Assembly: GCA_020638575.1 (NCBI GenBank)
Contig: JACKIH010000003.1
Span: 3,025,001 to 3,089,000 of the forward strand
Source: Rhodospirillaceae bacterium
Lineage (GTDB): Bacteria; Pseudomonadota; Alphaproteobacteria; DSM-16000; Inquilinaceae
Reading direction: 5' to 3'
DNA length: 64,000 bases
The translations under genes and the position numbers were made by a program. Under the pieces are notes generated by a model. It did no database searches, was not told the DNA's origin, and was given only the letters and a program-made list of their open reading frames with translations. Every line of letters starts with the position of its first letter. The stretch's first letter is position 1. Positions 27,592-36,614 of the stretch are shown one piece after another.

Positions 27592-28467
27592 CTATTCAGT
27601 CTGACTCAGCGAGCGGTCAAACTCTTCCCGATTGGCGATCACAAGCGGCGCCTCTTGAGGTTCGTTCAATATTTCAGCAACATCGAGACGAAGTCGTTTC
27701 TTGAAATAATATAGCATCGATCTTCGAACACTTATCTCGATAACATTATCGTTCATCTCGAAGTCATGCTCTATTATCTTTTGCTGCAACAAGGGGAGCG
27801 CCGGATTTGCTTTTAGAAAAACCTTAAATACCTCTTGCCATCGGCTGTCCTCGTGACCGCGTGCCTGCAGTTCGCCGCCAATTCGGCAGTCCAGGCAGCG
27901 CGAGACAAGAAAATCTTTGAACGTCCTATCGATATGGCAAAAGGCACGCACATGCCACCGAATGCCGTCACTTCCGAAGGCGTGTGGACTAATTTCTCGC
28001 CACGCCGGATTTGCGCGCCTAGGATTCATCGACTGATAGTAGATTTCCACAGCCCGGCCCAATCTAACTGCGGCGAGAAGCGTGCGAAGAAGCTCCGGAT
28101 CAACGCGGCGGTGTGGGATCGGGAGGCAGTCCGCGTCGGGAAGCTTCGAAAGCCAAGTCTCGCTGACGAGTAATGTTCCGTCGGCTACAGATCGGAGCTG
28201 AGAAAGATACCGATCCGGATCGGGTTTCAGGAAATGCGGCCTAAAGGCGGGGGCGGCGAAATAGCGCTTTCCACTCTTATCGTAAGCCATGTTCCCTGGC
28301 GCCAATTCTTGATACAGGCGGAGGTCTTTTGAGGCCTGCGGCACCGAAACGCCGAAGTAGGTGCGGATGTCCGACCTGTTGATACCGCCTTCCCAGAATA
28401 ACCGGAATTCGATGAACTCAAGCCGTTGCTCCACACCCCAGCGCAGGTCCGGCGTGCGCTCCTCCAT
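27592..28467 (-). CDS. CapW/BrxR-type WYL-domain transcriptional regulator
   Basis: 291 residues. N-terminal winged helix (about 10-85): RWGVEQRLEFIEFRLFWEGG then RSDIRTYFGVSVPQASKDLR, the arrangement found in CapW and BrxR. The WYL domain (about 120-200) contains VEIYYQSMNPRRANPAWREI and HVRAFCHIDRTFKDFLVSR, and a WCX-type C-terminal domain follows. These proteins repress defence operons and are thought to release them on sensing a nucleic-acid ligand during infection. The gene is divergent from the DUF2188-QatABCD operon, and a perfect inverted repeat covers that operon's promoter. Confidence 0.9.
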   Translation of the reverse strand: MEERTPDLRWGVEQRLEFIEFRLFWEGGINRSDIRTYFGVSVPQASKDLRLYQELAPGNMAYDKSGKRYFAAPAFRPHFLKPDPDRYLSQLRSVADGTLLVSETWLSKLPDADCLPIPHRRVDPELLRTLLAAVRLGRAVEIYYQSMNPRRANPAWREISPHAFGSDGIRWHVRAFCHIDRTFKDFLVSRCLDCRIGGELQARGHEDSRWQEVFKVFLKANPALPLLQQKIIEHDFEMNDNVIEISVRRSMLYYFKKRLRLDVAEILNEPQEAPLVIANREEFDRSLSQTE

Positions 28468-28496
28468 GCTCTTATCCTTTCGCCGACGGTGCGTAT

Positions 28497-28537
28497 AGAA
28501 ACTAGATTGACAGCCAAACGCGATGCGTCTAGTTTCT
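28497..28537 (+). promoter_or_regulatory. Qat operon promoter with CapW-type operator
   Basis: AGAAACTAGA (28497-28506) and TCTAGTTTCT (28528-28537) form a perfect 10-bp inverted repeat with 21 bp between. TTGACA (28507-28512), 17 bp, and TAGTTT (28530-28535) give a sigma-70 promoter. The left half-site abuts the -35 and the right half-site overlaps the -10, so a bound dimer would block transcription of the operon starting at 28582. Confidence 0.75.
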
Positions 28538-28581
28538 TATCTCATCAATCGTATGCCGTCAACTCAATGCCGGAGGGCGCG

Positions 28582-28824
28582 ATGCCCAAGAACGATCGCT
28601 ACGTCGTCAAGCATGGCTCCGACTGGGCCGTAAAGAAGGGTGGTGTTGAGCGCCCCCAGAGCGTGCACGGGACGCAGGCCGAAGCCGAACGCACGGCCAA
28701 GGAGACCGTCAGAGGTCTTGGTGGAGGCGAAGTCCGCATTCAGGGCCGCGACGGTAGGTGGCGCGACTCCGATACGGTGGCGCCGGGCAACGACCCGTGT
28801 CCGCCGCGGGATAAGAAACACTAG
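28582..28824 (+). CDS. DUF2188 domain protein
   Basis: 80 residues from MPKNDRYVVKHGSDWAVKKG, with CGGAGGG upstream. It has the DUF2188 pattern of a short beta-hairpin domain: YVVKHGSDWAVKKGG, then VHGTQAEAERTAKETVRGLG and GGEVRIQGRDGRWRDSDTV. It is the first gene after the operator-bearing promoter and ends 33 bases before qatA, so it is transcribed with the defence operon. DUF2188 proteins are small stand-alone domains of unknown role; its link with Qat is an observation from this locus. Confidence 0.85.
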   Translation: MPKNDRYVVKHGSDWAVKKGGVERPQSVHGTQAEAERTAKETVRGLGGGEVRIQGRDGRWRDSDTVAPGNDPCPPRDKKH

Positions 28825-28857
28825 CGGAGGGCCAGCCTCCGCTGCACGGAGAAGGTA

Positions 28858-30717
28858 ATGTGGCCGGACAACGAGACAGCGCAGGATTTCCTTAATTTCT
28901 CCGGGGTCGCAGATACGGTCGCGGAGATCATCATTCAGGCAGACGGCCGACCCATCTCGATCGGCATGTCCGGTGCGTGGGGCGTTGGCAAGTCGTCCAT
29001 GATCAGGCTTGTTCGCGGCGCGTTTGACGGGCGTGCGAAGGGCCGCGCCGGCGATTTCATCTTCGTCGAGTTCAATGCCTGGCTTTATCAGGGTTATGAC
29101 GACGCGCGCGCTGCACTGCTGGAAGTTATTGCCACCGAATTGGCCGATGAAGCGGAACGGCGCAAAACCGGTATCGACAAGGCCAGAGAGCTGCTCGGTA
29201 GGGTGAACTGGTTGCGGGCGGCCAAATTGGCAGCCGGATCGGCGATGGCGCTCGCTCTCGGTCTCCCGCCAGTCGGGCTTGCGGGTGATGTGTATCAGAT
29301 CGGCAGCAGAGTTCTGGCGGGACAGGCCGATCAACAGACAGTGGGGGATGCACAGGAGGCTGTTCAGGAGATCGGTAGCGAGGCGGCTGGCTTGCTTAAG
29401 CCCAAGACCGCGCTGACCCCGCCCAGAGAAATACATGCAATCCGGGAATGCTTCGAACAAACCCTCTCTGAGATGAACGTGAAGCTGGTCGTCCTGATTG
29501 ATGACCTCGACCGTTGCTTGCCGCCGACGACAATCTCAACGCTCGAAGCCATTCGCCTTTTCCTCTTCCTTAAGAACACCGCCTTCGTCATCGCCGCCGA
29601 TGATGCGATGATTAAGCATGCGGTGCGTAGCCATTTCGACGGCGTCGACGACAAGCTGGTCACCAACTACTTTGACAAACTCATTCAGGTGCCCATTCGC
29701 GTGCCACCACTGGGCACACAGGAAGTGCGGGCATATATGATGCTGTTGTTTGTCGAGAACAGCGCCCTTGAGGAAGCTGCCAAGGAAGTCATCCGCAGCA
29801 AGACGTGCGCCCAGTTAGCGCAGACCTGGCGCGGGCAGCGGGTCGACCGGGCTTTCATGCAATCGGCCCATCAGGGCCTGCCGCCCGAGCTGATTTCCCG
29901 GTTCGATACGGCGGAACGGTTGGCCCCACTCATGACAACGGCTTCGCAGATTGCCGGCAATCCCCGGCTTATCAAGCGGTTTCTCAATGCGCTCTCGATA
30001 CGAATGGCCATTTCAACTGCTCATGGCGTCGGTGTCGACGAAGCGGTCCTCGCCAAGATGCTGTTGTTCGAACGGTGCGCTCCGCCTTCGGCGTATGAAG
30101 CGCTGACTCAGGCAGTCAACACGGACGACGAAGGAAAGCCGCGAATACTTGGTCCCTGGGAAGACGCCGCACTTGGCGGTGCCGAACTGGACCTTGATGA
30201 GACCTGGGACGACGCGTTCATCCGCGAATGGCTGACAGTTCCGCCGCGCCTTGCCGATATCGACCTTCGCGGGGTCTTGTATGTCAGCCGCGAACACGCG
30301 CCACTGATCACGCCCGAGGATCGCCTATCCTCCGAAGGGGCGGAAGTCCTGTCTGCGATCCTGGAACATCCGGATATGGCGGCAGCGATGCATGAGCGTT
30401 TGACTCGTCTGCCGCGGCCCGAGGCGACCATTGTCATGGATCGCCTGCTGGAACGTGCCCGCCAGATACAAGAGTGGGGAACTCCGCCGATCCTCGACGC
30501 CTGTATCGCCGTTTGCGCCGCCGATCCAACGCAGGGCTCGCGGCTCGCCGCCTTCCTGCGCGAGCGCCCCGCCAGCCAGATCAAGCCTGGAATCGTGCCA
30601 AAGATCGGCGACCAACCTTGGGCAAAGGACGTGTTGGGCGTCTGGAACGCGTCCAATGTAGCGGCGCCCGCAAAAGCGGCCATAACACGGGAGCTTAAGA
30701 AGCATGGGAACGTCTAA
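28858..30717 (+). CDS. qatA: QatA: KAP-family P-loop NTPase (Qat anti-phage system)
   Basis: 619 residues. Walker A GAWGVGKSSMIRLV around residue 40; a hydrophobic stretch around 122-145 (AAGSAMALALGLPPVGLAGD) inserted in the NTPase, typical of KAP ATPases; Walker B VVLIDDLDRC around 210; then a helical C-terminal half. KAP NTPases are membrane-associated. Together with qatB, qatC and qatD in this exact order it identifies the QatABCD system, which blocks phage by an unresolved mechanism. qatB starts 14 bases before its stop. Confidence 0.93.
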   Translation: MWPDNETAQDFLNFSGVADTVAEIIIQADGRPISIGMSGAWGVGKSSMIRLVRGAFDGRAKGRAGDFIFVEFNAWLYQGYDDARAALLEVIATELADEAERRKTGIDKARELLGRVNWLRAAKLAAGSAMALALGLPPVGLAGDVYQIGSRVLAGQADQQTVGDAQEAVQEIGSEAAGLLKPKTALTPPREIHAIRECFEQTLSEMNVKLVVLIDDLDRCLPPTTISTLEAIRLFLFLKNTAFVIAADDAMIKHAVRSHFDGVDDKLVTNYFDKLIQVPIRVPPLGTQEVRAYMMLLFVENSALEEAAKEVIRSKTCAQLAQTWRGQRVDRAFMQSAHQGLPPELISRFDTAERLAPLMTTASQIAGNPRLIKRFLNALSIRMAISTAHGVGVDEAVLAKMLLFERCAPPSAYEALTQAVNTDDEGKPRILGPWEDAALGGAELDLDETWDDAFIREWLTVPPRLADIDLRGVLYVSREHAPLITPEDRLSSEGAEVLSAILEHPDMAAAMHERLTRLPRPEATIVMDRLLERARQIQEWGTPPILDACIAVCAADPTQGSRLAAFLRERPASQIKPGIVPKIGDQPWAKDVLGVWNASNVAAPAKAAITRELKKHGNV

Positions 30718-31576
30718 GTCCGGTACAGGGCCAGGGCCAGGCGTTCCTCTTGTGCCGCCCTGGGTACCCGATCCAGCTCCGCCTGCACCTCCTCCGGGGG
30801 ACGACGGTTCAGACAATTCCGGCAACAACGATTCCGGCGACCAAGACGAGCAGGCTCAGCCGGATTCAGTTCCACCGGCTTCTGCACCCGCGCCCCAGGC
30901 ACCGCATGCGAGGTTCGGAGGTGCGCGCGCAAATCTGGGCAACTTTGCCCGCACCGGCTCGCCGGACGATATGCGACGCGGTCTGGGTCACTACGTTCAC
31001 AGAGGCTATGGCGGCGCGCGATATGCTGCACAGCGAATGGGGGGAACGGCACGAACTGCCGGTACTCTCTACGGCGCACTGTCCTCTGCGGCGGCAGGAC
31101 AGGCGGCCGGGCCGGGCAGCCCGTTTGATCCGGCTCTCTTAGCTGGGCGCTCCGCCGATGAGGTCATGGACGCCTTGGTAGAGGCTGTCCGTCCCGTCGA
31201 TGGCACGCAGGATGCAGAAGCAGGCCGTGGCGCAATTCGCGATGCTCTTTCCGAGTTGCTCAACCGGTTCCCTGATGCCGATCTGTTGAGTCTCTCGGAG
31301 GAGCAGCGCCTATTCGCAATCGAGCGCTATCTGGCCCTTGATGTTTATGGGCGTTTTGCGCTCGACCTCGGCAAGACTGTGCAGGAGAAGGCGCCCAGCG
31401 CCACGGCTGCTCTATCACGTCTGAAAGAGATCAAGGACTACATCAAGGAAACGGTTTCGGCGCAATTCAGAGAGCTCAAAAAATCCGGGGAGTCACCAGG
31501 TGCGCGGCGCGTATCCGAAATGGCGAATCAAGCCCTGCGTGACACGTTTGCGGTCTTCGAGGGGTACGCCCAATGA
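30704..31576 (+). CDS. qatB: QatB
   Basis: 290 residues starting MGTSKSGTGPGPGVPLVPPW, the family N-terminus (MGTSKS.GGP..PLVPPW). A proline/acidic low-complexity linker (about 20-70) leads to a helical domain with RFGGARANLGNFARTGSPDD and glycine/alanine-rich segments, then a C-terminal helical bundle. The biochemical role of QatB is unknown. It overlaps qatA at its start and qatC at its end (ATGA), so all three are translationally coupled. Confidence 0.9.
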   Translation: MGTSKSGTGPGPGVPLVPPWVPDPAPPAPPPGDDGSDNSGNNDSGDQDEQAQPDSVPPASAPAPQAPHARFGGARANLGNFARTGSPDDMRRGLGHYVHRGYGGARYAAQRMGGTARTAGTLYGALSSAAAGQAAGPGSPFDPALLAGRSADEVMDALVEAVRPVDGTQDAEAGRGAIRDALSELLNRFPDADLLSLSEEQRLFAIERYLALDVYGRFALDLGKTVQEKAPSATAALSRLKEIKDYIKETVSAQFRELKKSGESPGARRVSEMANQALRDTFAVFEGYAQ

Positions 31577-32853
31577 GAATTGTCTGTGCACCGGAGGATC
31601 AAGGATTTCAGGCAGGCCGGACCGCCGACCTCGGTGTTGTTCTCTATGGTCACACCAACGATCCCCAGTCCGCATCTGTTGGTGCGGCGGTACGTGACAT
31701 CATCCAGCGCCGCAAGCTGAAGCCGGCGGCACGTGCCTGGGACCTTTTGACCATAGCCTTATCTGTCATTGCTGCCGACACCGGTGCGCGCCGTAGCGAT
31801 AGCCCCGACGGTTGGACCCGTCAGCTCAATCTCGACATCACAGTCGGCGACGCCGCATTCTGGACGTCCCAAAGCGAATTGCTGGTTCGCCAGCTACACT
31901 TCCTGACGACCGATCTCTGGAATCTGTCGTTCTCCGGGGGCGGCATTCAGCCCGTCCCCGAAAAGCCGACTGCCGAGCCTGATCAGGACAGTGTTGTCCT
32001 CTTGTCGGGCGGTCTCGACAGCCTTGTCGGCACGATAGATCTCGTGACAGCACACAACAAGAAGCCTTACGCAGTCAGTCAGGTATCGCAGGGAGATAAG
32101 AAGACACAATGCTTTTTCGCTTCAAAGATCGGGGGCGGATTGGGCCATCTCCAGCTTAATCACAACGCGGACTGTCCTGGCGAGAACGAACGCTCCCAGC
32201 GGGCAAGATCGATTATCTTTTTAAGCTACGGTGTCCTATTAGCAACTTCCCTGGCGCGCTACTATGAAGGCGGTGATGTTACTCTCTATGTATGTGAAAA
32301 CGGTTTTATCTCGATAAATCCTCCGCTTACCGATGCGCGCCTTGGCAGTCTGAGTACGAGAACGACTCACCCTGTCTTTCTTGGCCTCTTTCAGCAGCTT
32401 CTTGATGCCGCGGGTCTGCGCGTGACGATCAAGAACCCCTATCAGTTCTGTACAAAGGGCGAGATGCTTAAAGGCTGTGTGAGCCAGCAGTTCCTGTTCA
32501 AGTATGCGCATGTGAGTACAAGCTGCGGACGATATGCTCGGAACGGCTATAAGCATTGCGGACGGTGCCTTCCTTGTCTTATTCGCCGTGCCGCATTTGA
32601 CGCCTGGGGCGTTGCCGACCAGACAGAGTATGTCTTCGCCGATTTAGCGCGTGACGATAAAGATCACGCCCAATATGACGATGTCCGCTCAGCGGCTATG
32701 GCCGTAGCTGCAGCGAAAACCGAAGGACTGGCGGCATGGGCCGGACCGTCACTCAGTACTGCGCTCTTGGGCGACATCACCCCCTATAGAGGTGTTGTTG
32801 GACGCGGCCTCGACGAACTAGCTTCCTTCCTTCGGAAGGCAGGCGTGAATTGA
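31573..32853 (+). CDS. qatC: QatC: QueC-like ATP-pyrophosphatase
   Basis: 426 residues. The PP-loop of the QueC/ExsB family is VVLLSGGLDSLVGTIDLV near residue 145. A C-terminal zinc site is formed by SCGRYARNGYKHCGRCLPC near 316-335. An N-terminal ~120-residue extension is not found in housekeeping QueC, supporting a defence-type protein rather than queuosine synthesis. QueC-like defence enzymes are thought to modify a protein or nucleic acid through ATP activation; the substrate in Qat is unproven. Confidence 0.93.
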   Translation: MRIVCAPEDQGFQAGRTADLGVVLYGHTNDPQSASVGAAVRDIIQRRKLKPAARAWDLLTIALSVIAADTGARRSDSPDGWTRQLNLDITVGDAAFWTSQSELLVRQLHFLTTDLWNLSFSGGGIQPVPEKPTAEPDQDSVVLLSGGLDSLVGTIDLVTAHNKKPYAVSQVSQGDKKTQCFFASKIGGGLGHLQLNHNADCPGENERSQRARSIIFLSYGVLLATSLARYYEGGDVTLYVCENGFISINPPLTDARLGSLSTRTTHPVFLGLFQQLLDAAGLRVTIKNPYQFCTKGEMLKGCVSQQFLFKYAHVSTSCGRYARNGYKHCGRCLPCLIRRAAFDAWGVADQTEYVFADLARDDKDHAQYDDVRSAAMAVAAAKTEGLAAWAGPSLSTALLGDITPYRGVVGRGLDELASFLRKAGVN

Positions 32854-33617
32854 TCGATTTCCACTGTCACATTGATCTCTATCCAGACCCACAACACGTT
32901 GCCCGCGCATGTGATGCTCGCGGTCTTCACGTGCTCTCGGTGACGACAACACCCAGCGCCTGGCACGGCACTTCAGCTCTTGCGCATGGCAGGATCCGTA
33001 CAGCCCTTGGCCTCCATCCGCAGCTTGCACACGAACGGCATGGGGAACTTGCTCTGTTCGAGGAGCTGCTGCCGCAGGCGCGCTATGTCGGAGAGATCGG
33101 GCTTGATGGCGCACCAGAGTTCCGCGCCAACTGGCAGGTCCAGGAGACGGTCTTTCGATGCATCCTGGATGTCTGTGCCAAAGCTGGCGGGCGGATCATG
33201 TCGATCCACAGCCGGCGTGCGAGCAAGGCTGTACTTGACTGCCTTGCGACGCAGCCGGATTCGGGCGTTCCGGTCCTGCACTGGTTTTCCGGTACGACGC
33301 GCGATCTCGACAGGGCCATTGAATTCGGGTGCTGGTTCAGTGTTGGTCCGGCCATGCTGAGGGGAGAGAGAGGGAGAGCATTGGCTGCGCGAATGCCCCG
33401 CGAACGTGTCCTCACAGAATCGGACGGGCCATTTGCACAGATCGAAGGGCGATCAGCCTGGCCCTGGGAAGTCGACAGAGCCGTAGCCGGACTGGCAGCC
33501 TTGTGGGGAATCGACGAGCGCAAGGCACAGGTGGTGCTGGACGACAATCTTCGGCACTTGGCCCAATGGTCCCGAGCAGGGCGTGCCGAGCCTCCAGATT
33601 CCGGGATGCGAACGTGA
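32850..33617 (+). CDS. qatD: QatD: TatD-family metal-dependent nuclease
   Basis: 255 residues with a TTG start overlapping the qatC stop (AATTGATC). The TatD barrel shows MIDFHCHIDLYPDP (H-x-H metal ligands), YVGEIGLDGAPEF (bridging acid), MSIHSRRASKAVLDC and ERVLTESDGPFA (final aspartate). This is the fourth and last standard Qat gene. Its stop overlaps the GTG start of the next gene (GTGA), so the PIN-domain gene is an extension of the Qat operon. Confidence 0.92.
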   Translation: MIDFHCHIDLYPDPQHVARACDARGLHVLSVTTTPSAWHGTSALAHGRIRTALGLHPQLAHERHGELALFEELLPQARYVGEIGLDGAPEFRANWQVQETVFRCILDVCAKAGGRIMSIHSRRASKAVLDCLATQPDSGVPVLHWFSGTTRDLDRAIEFGCWFSVGPAMLRGERGRALAARMPRERVLTESDGPFAQIEGRSAWPWEVDRAVAGLAALWGIDERKAQVVLDDNLRHLAQWSRAGRAEPPDSGMRT

Positions 33618-35188
33618 CGGGCTCTGTCGTCTATCTGTTTGTCGACACCAACCTTCTCATCCAGTGCCGTCCTCTCGAGCAACTGGACTGGTCGCCATGG
33701 AGCAACTTTGAAGAGGTGCGGCTGATTGTATCTAATCCGGTCCTGCGAGAGATGGATTACCGCAAGAATAAGGGCCAGGACCGCCTCGGTAGTCGCGCTC
33801 GGGCAGCATCAGCCATGTTTCGCAAGATGTTGCCGGACGGGCAGAAGACTATTCGGGAGAGCCGACCGCGCGTCCTTCTCTCCATCGAGCCTCAGCACCG
33901 ATATAGCAGGGACCTCGAAGACCGGCTGAACTACGATGAGCGCGACGACCAGCTCATCGGCACTATCCACGAATTCGCAAGGGGCAATCCGGGTAGCGAT
34001 GTGCGGCTGCTGACCCATGATACGACCCCGCTCTACTCGGCCCGAGCCCATGGGTTGGCAGCGGCGGTGATACCCGACGACTGGCTGCTGCCGCCCGAAA
34101 AAAGTGAAACCGAGAAAGAGCTGTCGGCGCTGAAGGCGGAGAATGCCCGGTTGAAGAAAGCCGAGCCTTCCTTCGCGGTACGATGCGCAAACACCGAAGG
34201 GACCGAAATCACGCGCTATGAAGGTTCGTATACGAGGTACGAGCCGCTGACAGACGACGACGTAGATGGTCTGATGGCGCGCCTGAAGGAGTGCTTCCCT
34301 CCTGAGACCGACTTCGGGCCAAGAGAGCCTGCGGAACGCGATGCACCGCCGGTGGGCGGGTTGCGCGTTTCTGGCATGAAGCAGATCTTCACACCGGCCA
34401 CGGACGAAGAAATCGCAGAATATCTTGGCGAATCATACCCGAACTGGCTGACAAAGTGCGAAGAAATCCTGCGAAACCACCATTGGACGCTTCAAAAAGA
34501 AGAAACTGTACTGGCCTTTGTATTCCTGGCTGAGAATAACGGCACTCGCCCAGCGACCGATGCTCTGATCACAATCGAGGCTCAGAGCCAATTCGAGGTT
34601 AGGCCTCCTCCGTCAAAAAGGCGCGATGAGCAACAGAGCGACGATGATGACGGGCCGCGCATGCCCGAGTTGCCGCGTCCGCCCGCAGTCCCTCATGGCC
34701 GCTGGCGATCGTCAGTCGGCAGCCAGTCAACTGGCCTGTACACAACCATGCTCCAGCGCTCCCTCCGCGGCATGCCGGGTTTTGCCGGCTTTGGCAGTAG
34801 CGTATTTGACGAGAGAGTCCTGCAACCTCCGATTATTCCCCCACTACATGATCCAAATGCATTCTACTACAGTTCGGGCCGGTCGGGCGTGCCTCAAGAA
34901 TCCTTCGCCCTGGAATGTGATCAGTGGCGCCACGAAGACGGGGAAGAGCCGTTTGTCGGTGAGATCTGCGTGCCTGCCGGTCAGCAAGAGGCCAAGGGCG
35001 CACTGATCTGTCGTATCCAAGCAAGCAACCTCTCCAGAGCCGTGTCCCTCAAGATTCCGGTGCACATAGCCATCGAGCATGTCCGAGCCTTTGACGATGC
35101 CGAGAAAATGGTCGAGGCCCTGACAATGCGACCGAGTTTTCGGATCAAGCCATCTTCAGGACAATCCGGCACAGGCGGATCTGCCTGA
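33614..35188 (+). CDS. PIN-domain protein appended to the Qat operon
   Basis: 524 residues from GTG at 33614, coupled to qatD by a GTGA overlap. N-terminal PIN-type nuclease domain (about 5-165): VVYLFVDTNLLIQC with the first catalytic aspartate, VLREMDYRKNKGQD, YDERDDQLIGTIHEF and VRLLTHDTTPLYSARAHGL with the last acids. A short coiled coil (ETEKELSALKAENARLKKAE, about 175-195) leads to a ~300-residue C-terminal region with no recognised domain. PIN nucleases cut RNA. It is not one of the four canonical Qat components, so it is either an accessory effector or an adjacent system sharing the promoter. Confidence 0.88.
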   Translation: MTGSVVYLFVDTNLLIQCRPLEQLDWSPWSNFEEVRLIVSNPVLREMDYRKNKGQDRLGSRARAASAMFRKMLPDGQKTIRESRPRVLLSIEPQHRYSRDLEDRLNYDERDDQLIGTIHEFARGNPGSDVRLLTHDTTPLYSARAHGLAAAVIPDDWLLPPEKSETEKELSALKAENARLKKAEPSFAVRCANTEGTEITRYEGSYTRYEPLTDDDVDGLMARLKECFPPETDFGPREPAERDAPPVGGLRVSGMKQIFTPATDEEIAEYLGESYPNWLTKCEEILRNHHWTLQKEETVLAFVFLAENNGTRPATDALITIEAQSQFEVRPPPSKRRDEQQSDDDDGPRMPELPRPPAVPHGRWRSSVGSQSTGLYTTMLQRSLRGMPGFAGFGSSVFDERVLQPPIIPPLHDPNAFYYSSGRSGVPQESFALECDQWRHEDGEEPFVGEICVPAGQQEAKGALICRIQASNLSRAVSLKIPVHIAIEHVRAFDDAEKMVEALTMRPSFRIKPSSGQSGTGGSA

Positions 35189-35579
35189 TATTCCTGCTAT
35201 TGAGCCATGGTGACACCCGGTGCGGGGGTGCGTCCGGCACAAGAGCCGGACCGGGCTCTCGTGAACCGAACCCCGGCTCTTCCGGGTTTCGGCCATACGG
35301 CTTCGATCCCTTGCACATACCAGTGGACAGCGCCATTCCGGCGCTGAACTTCCTATTGAACATAAGGGGTTAGGGAAGGCGCCGCCTTCCCTCCCTTGGC
35401 GCGCCTTCTGCCGGACCGGCAGGGCCGCGTCCGGCGCACGACCGCTTCGCTGGTCATGCCCCGGTCCGCAACCCGGCTGGCCCCACAAGCCGCACCGACC
35501 CACACCTATCCGTTCCTCGCCGGAAGGGCAGGGTTGCATGTGCAACCCACTTCCAATGGATTTACGAAAGGAACGGACC
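35189..35579. other. 391-bp intergenic leader, no gene
   Basis: GC-rich sequence with several stem-loops (AGAGCCGGACCGGGCTCT near 35242 and CCCCGGCTCTTCCGGG near 35272). It ends with GAAAGGAACGGACC before the DUF2958 ATG. It resembles the leaders before 10857 and 20530. ORFs on either strand have poor codon use. Confidence 0.45.
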
Positions 35580-35939
35580 ATGAAGCTACTTACAGATTCT
35601 CAATACAAAGCCCTGCTCCGCAACGGAGAACTGCGGAAACACTTCGAAAAAGAGGGGAAGGTGGAGCCTGATTTTTTTCCCGTCGTCAAACTCTTCACGC
35701 CCGATGCGTCCTGCACGTGGCTGCTGACGGAGCTTGACCCCGACGATCACGACATTGCCTTCGGGCTGTGCGATCTCGGTTTCGGCTGTCCGGAACTCGG
35801 CAGTGTTCGGCTCTCGGAATTGAAGGCCGTTCGCGGAAAGCTGGGTCTCCCGGTAGAGCGCGATCTTCATTTCTGCCCCGGCAAGACCATCGGCGACTAC
35901 GCCGATGAGGCCCGCGCCGCCGGTCACATCAAGGCATAG
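35580..35939 (+). CDS. DUF2958 family protein
   Basis: 119 residues from MKLLTDSQYKALLRNGELRK after GAAAGG. The family hallmark is PVVKLFTPDASCTWLLTELD followed by HDIAFGLCDLGFGCPELGSV and ERDLHFCPGKTIGDYADEAR. DUF2958 proteins are common in plasmids and integrative elements; their role is unknown. The gene is followed after nine bases by the 221-aa ORF in the same direction and belongs to the element backbone rather than to the defence genes. Confidence 0.88.
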   Translation: MKLLTDSQYKALLRNGELRKHFEKEGKVEPDFFPVVKLFTPDASCTWLLTELDPDDHDIAFGLCDLGFGCPELGSVRLSELKAVRGKLGLPVERDLHFCPGKTIGDYADEARAAGHIKA

Positions 35940-35948
35940 GGGGCGGCC

Positions 35949-36614
35949 ATGGATAGACAGGACCTGAAAAACACAGGTGAGGGCGGGCAGCTCGGATTCG
36001 ACATGCTGCTCTCCACCGCAATGGCCGAAAACGAGGCGCGGCGCTTCGAGCGCGAAACCGCACACCTGCCGGATACACTCGAAGAGGCGGTACCGTTCTT
36101 TCGCGGTTTGATCGAGCGGCACCACGCCGCGATGATGGCGGCTGACGTGGATGAGACCATGCGCCTTCGGAACGAAGCCGACTTGCTGGCCCAGCGCGTG
36201 AACGGGGGCGACCGGGCCATTCTGGCCGACGAGAATGCGCCGGGCCGTGTATTGGAACGCGAAACCGCTGCCACGCCGGGAGATGTGCCGCTGTGGGGGC
36301 AGACCGGCAATTTCGAGATCCCGGTCTGCGGCGCGCGGGTGCGGATCGAGCTTGAAGGCGTTTTCGGTATTGGCACCGGGTTCGGATACTGGCCCGGATT
36401 TTCGGCCCATGCCGTCGATCCCGCTGCGCCCTTTGTCAGCCCAACCGGCTACCGTAGCTTCCTCGGTCAGTACGCGGGTCCCGTGCCGGGGCTGACCCCG
36501 GACCAGTTCGCGGCCCGGTCCGTCGAAAACTACGTCGCGGACGCCCTCAAAGGATGTCTGGTCGCGATCAAAAGGGAGTATCACCCGAACCGCGGGGAGG
36601 CGGGGGAACCATGA
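35949..36614 (+). CDS. Hypothetical protein paired with DUF2958
   Basis: 221 residues, no signal peptide. An N-terminal helical half (AMAENEARRFERETAHLPDT then HHAAMMAADVDETMRLRNEA) precedes an alpha/beta C-terminal half (CGARVRIELEGVFGIGTGFG). Not a family I can name. It sits nine bases after DUF2958 and its stop overlaps the phosphatase start by ATGA, so all three form one unit. Confidence 0.7.
   Translation: MDRQDLKNTGEGGQLGFDMLLSTAMAENEARRFERETAHLPDTLEEAVPFFRGLIERHHAAMMAADVDETMRLRNEADLLAQRVNGGDRAILADENAPGRVLERETAATPGDVPLWGQTGNFEIPVCGARVRIELEGVFGIGTGFGYWPGFSAHAVDPAAPFVSPTGYRSFLGQYAGPVPGLTPDQFAARSVENYVADALKGCLVAIKREYHPNRGEAGEP

Noticed and set aside
31573..32853. Queuosine biosynthesis (QueC)
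   Set aside because: The QueC-like protein has an extra N-terminal region and sits in the fixed qatA-B-C-D order; no queD, queE or queF genes are near.
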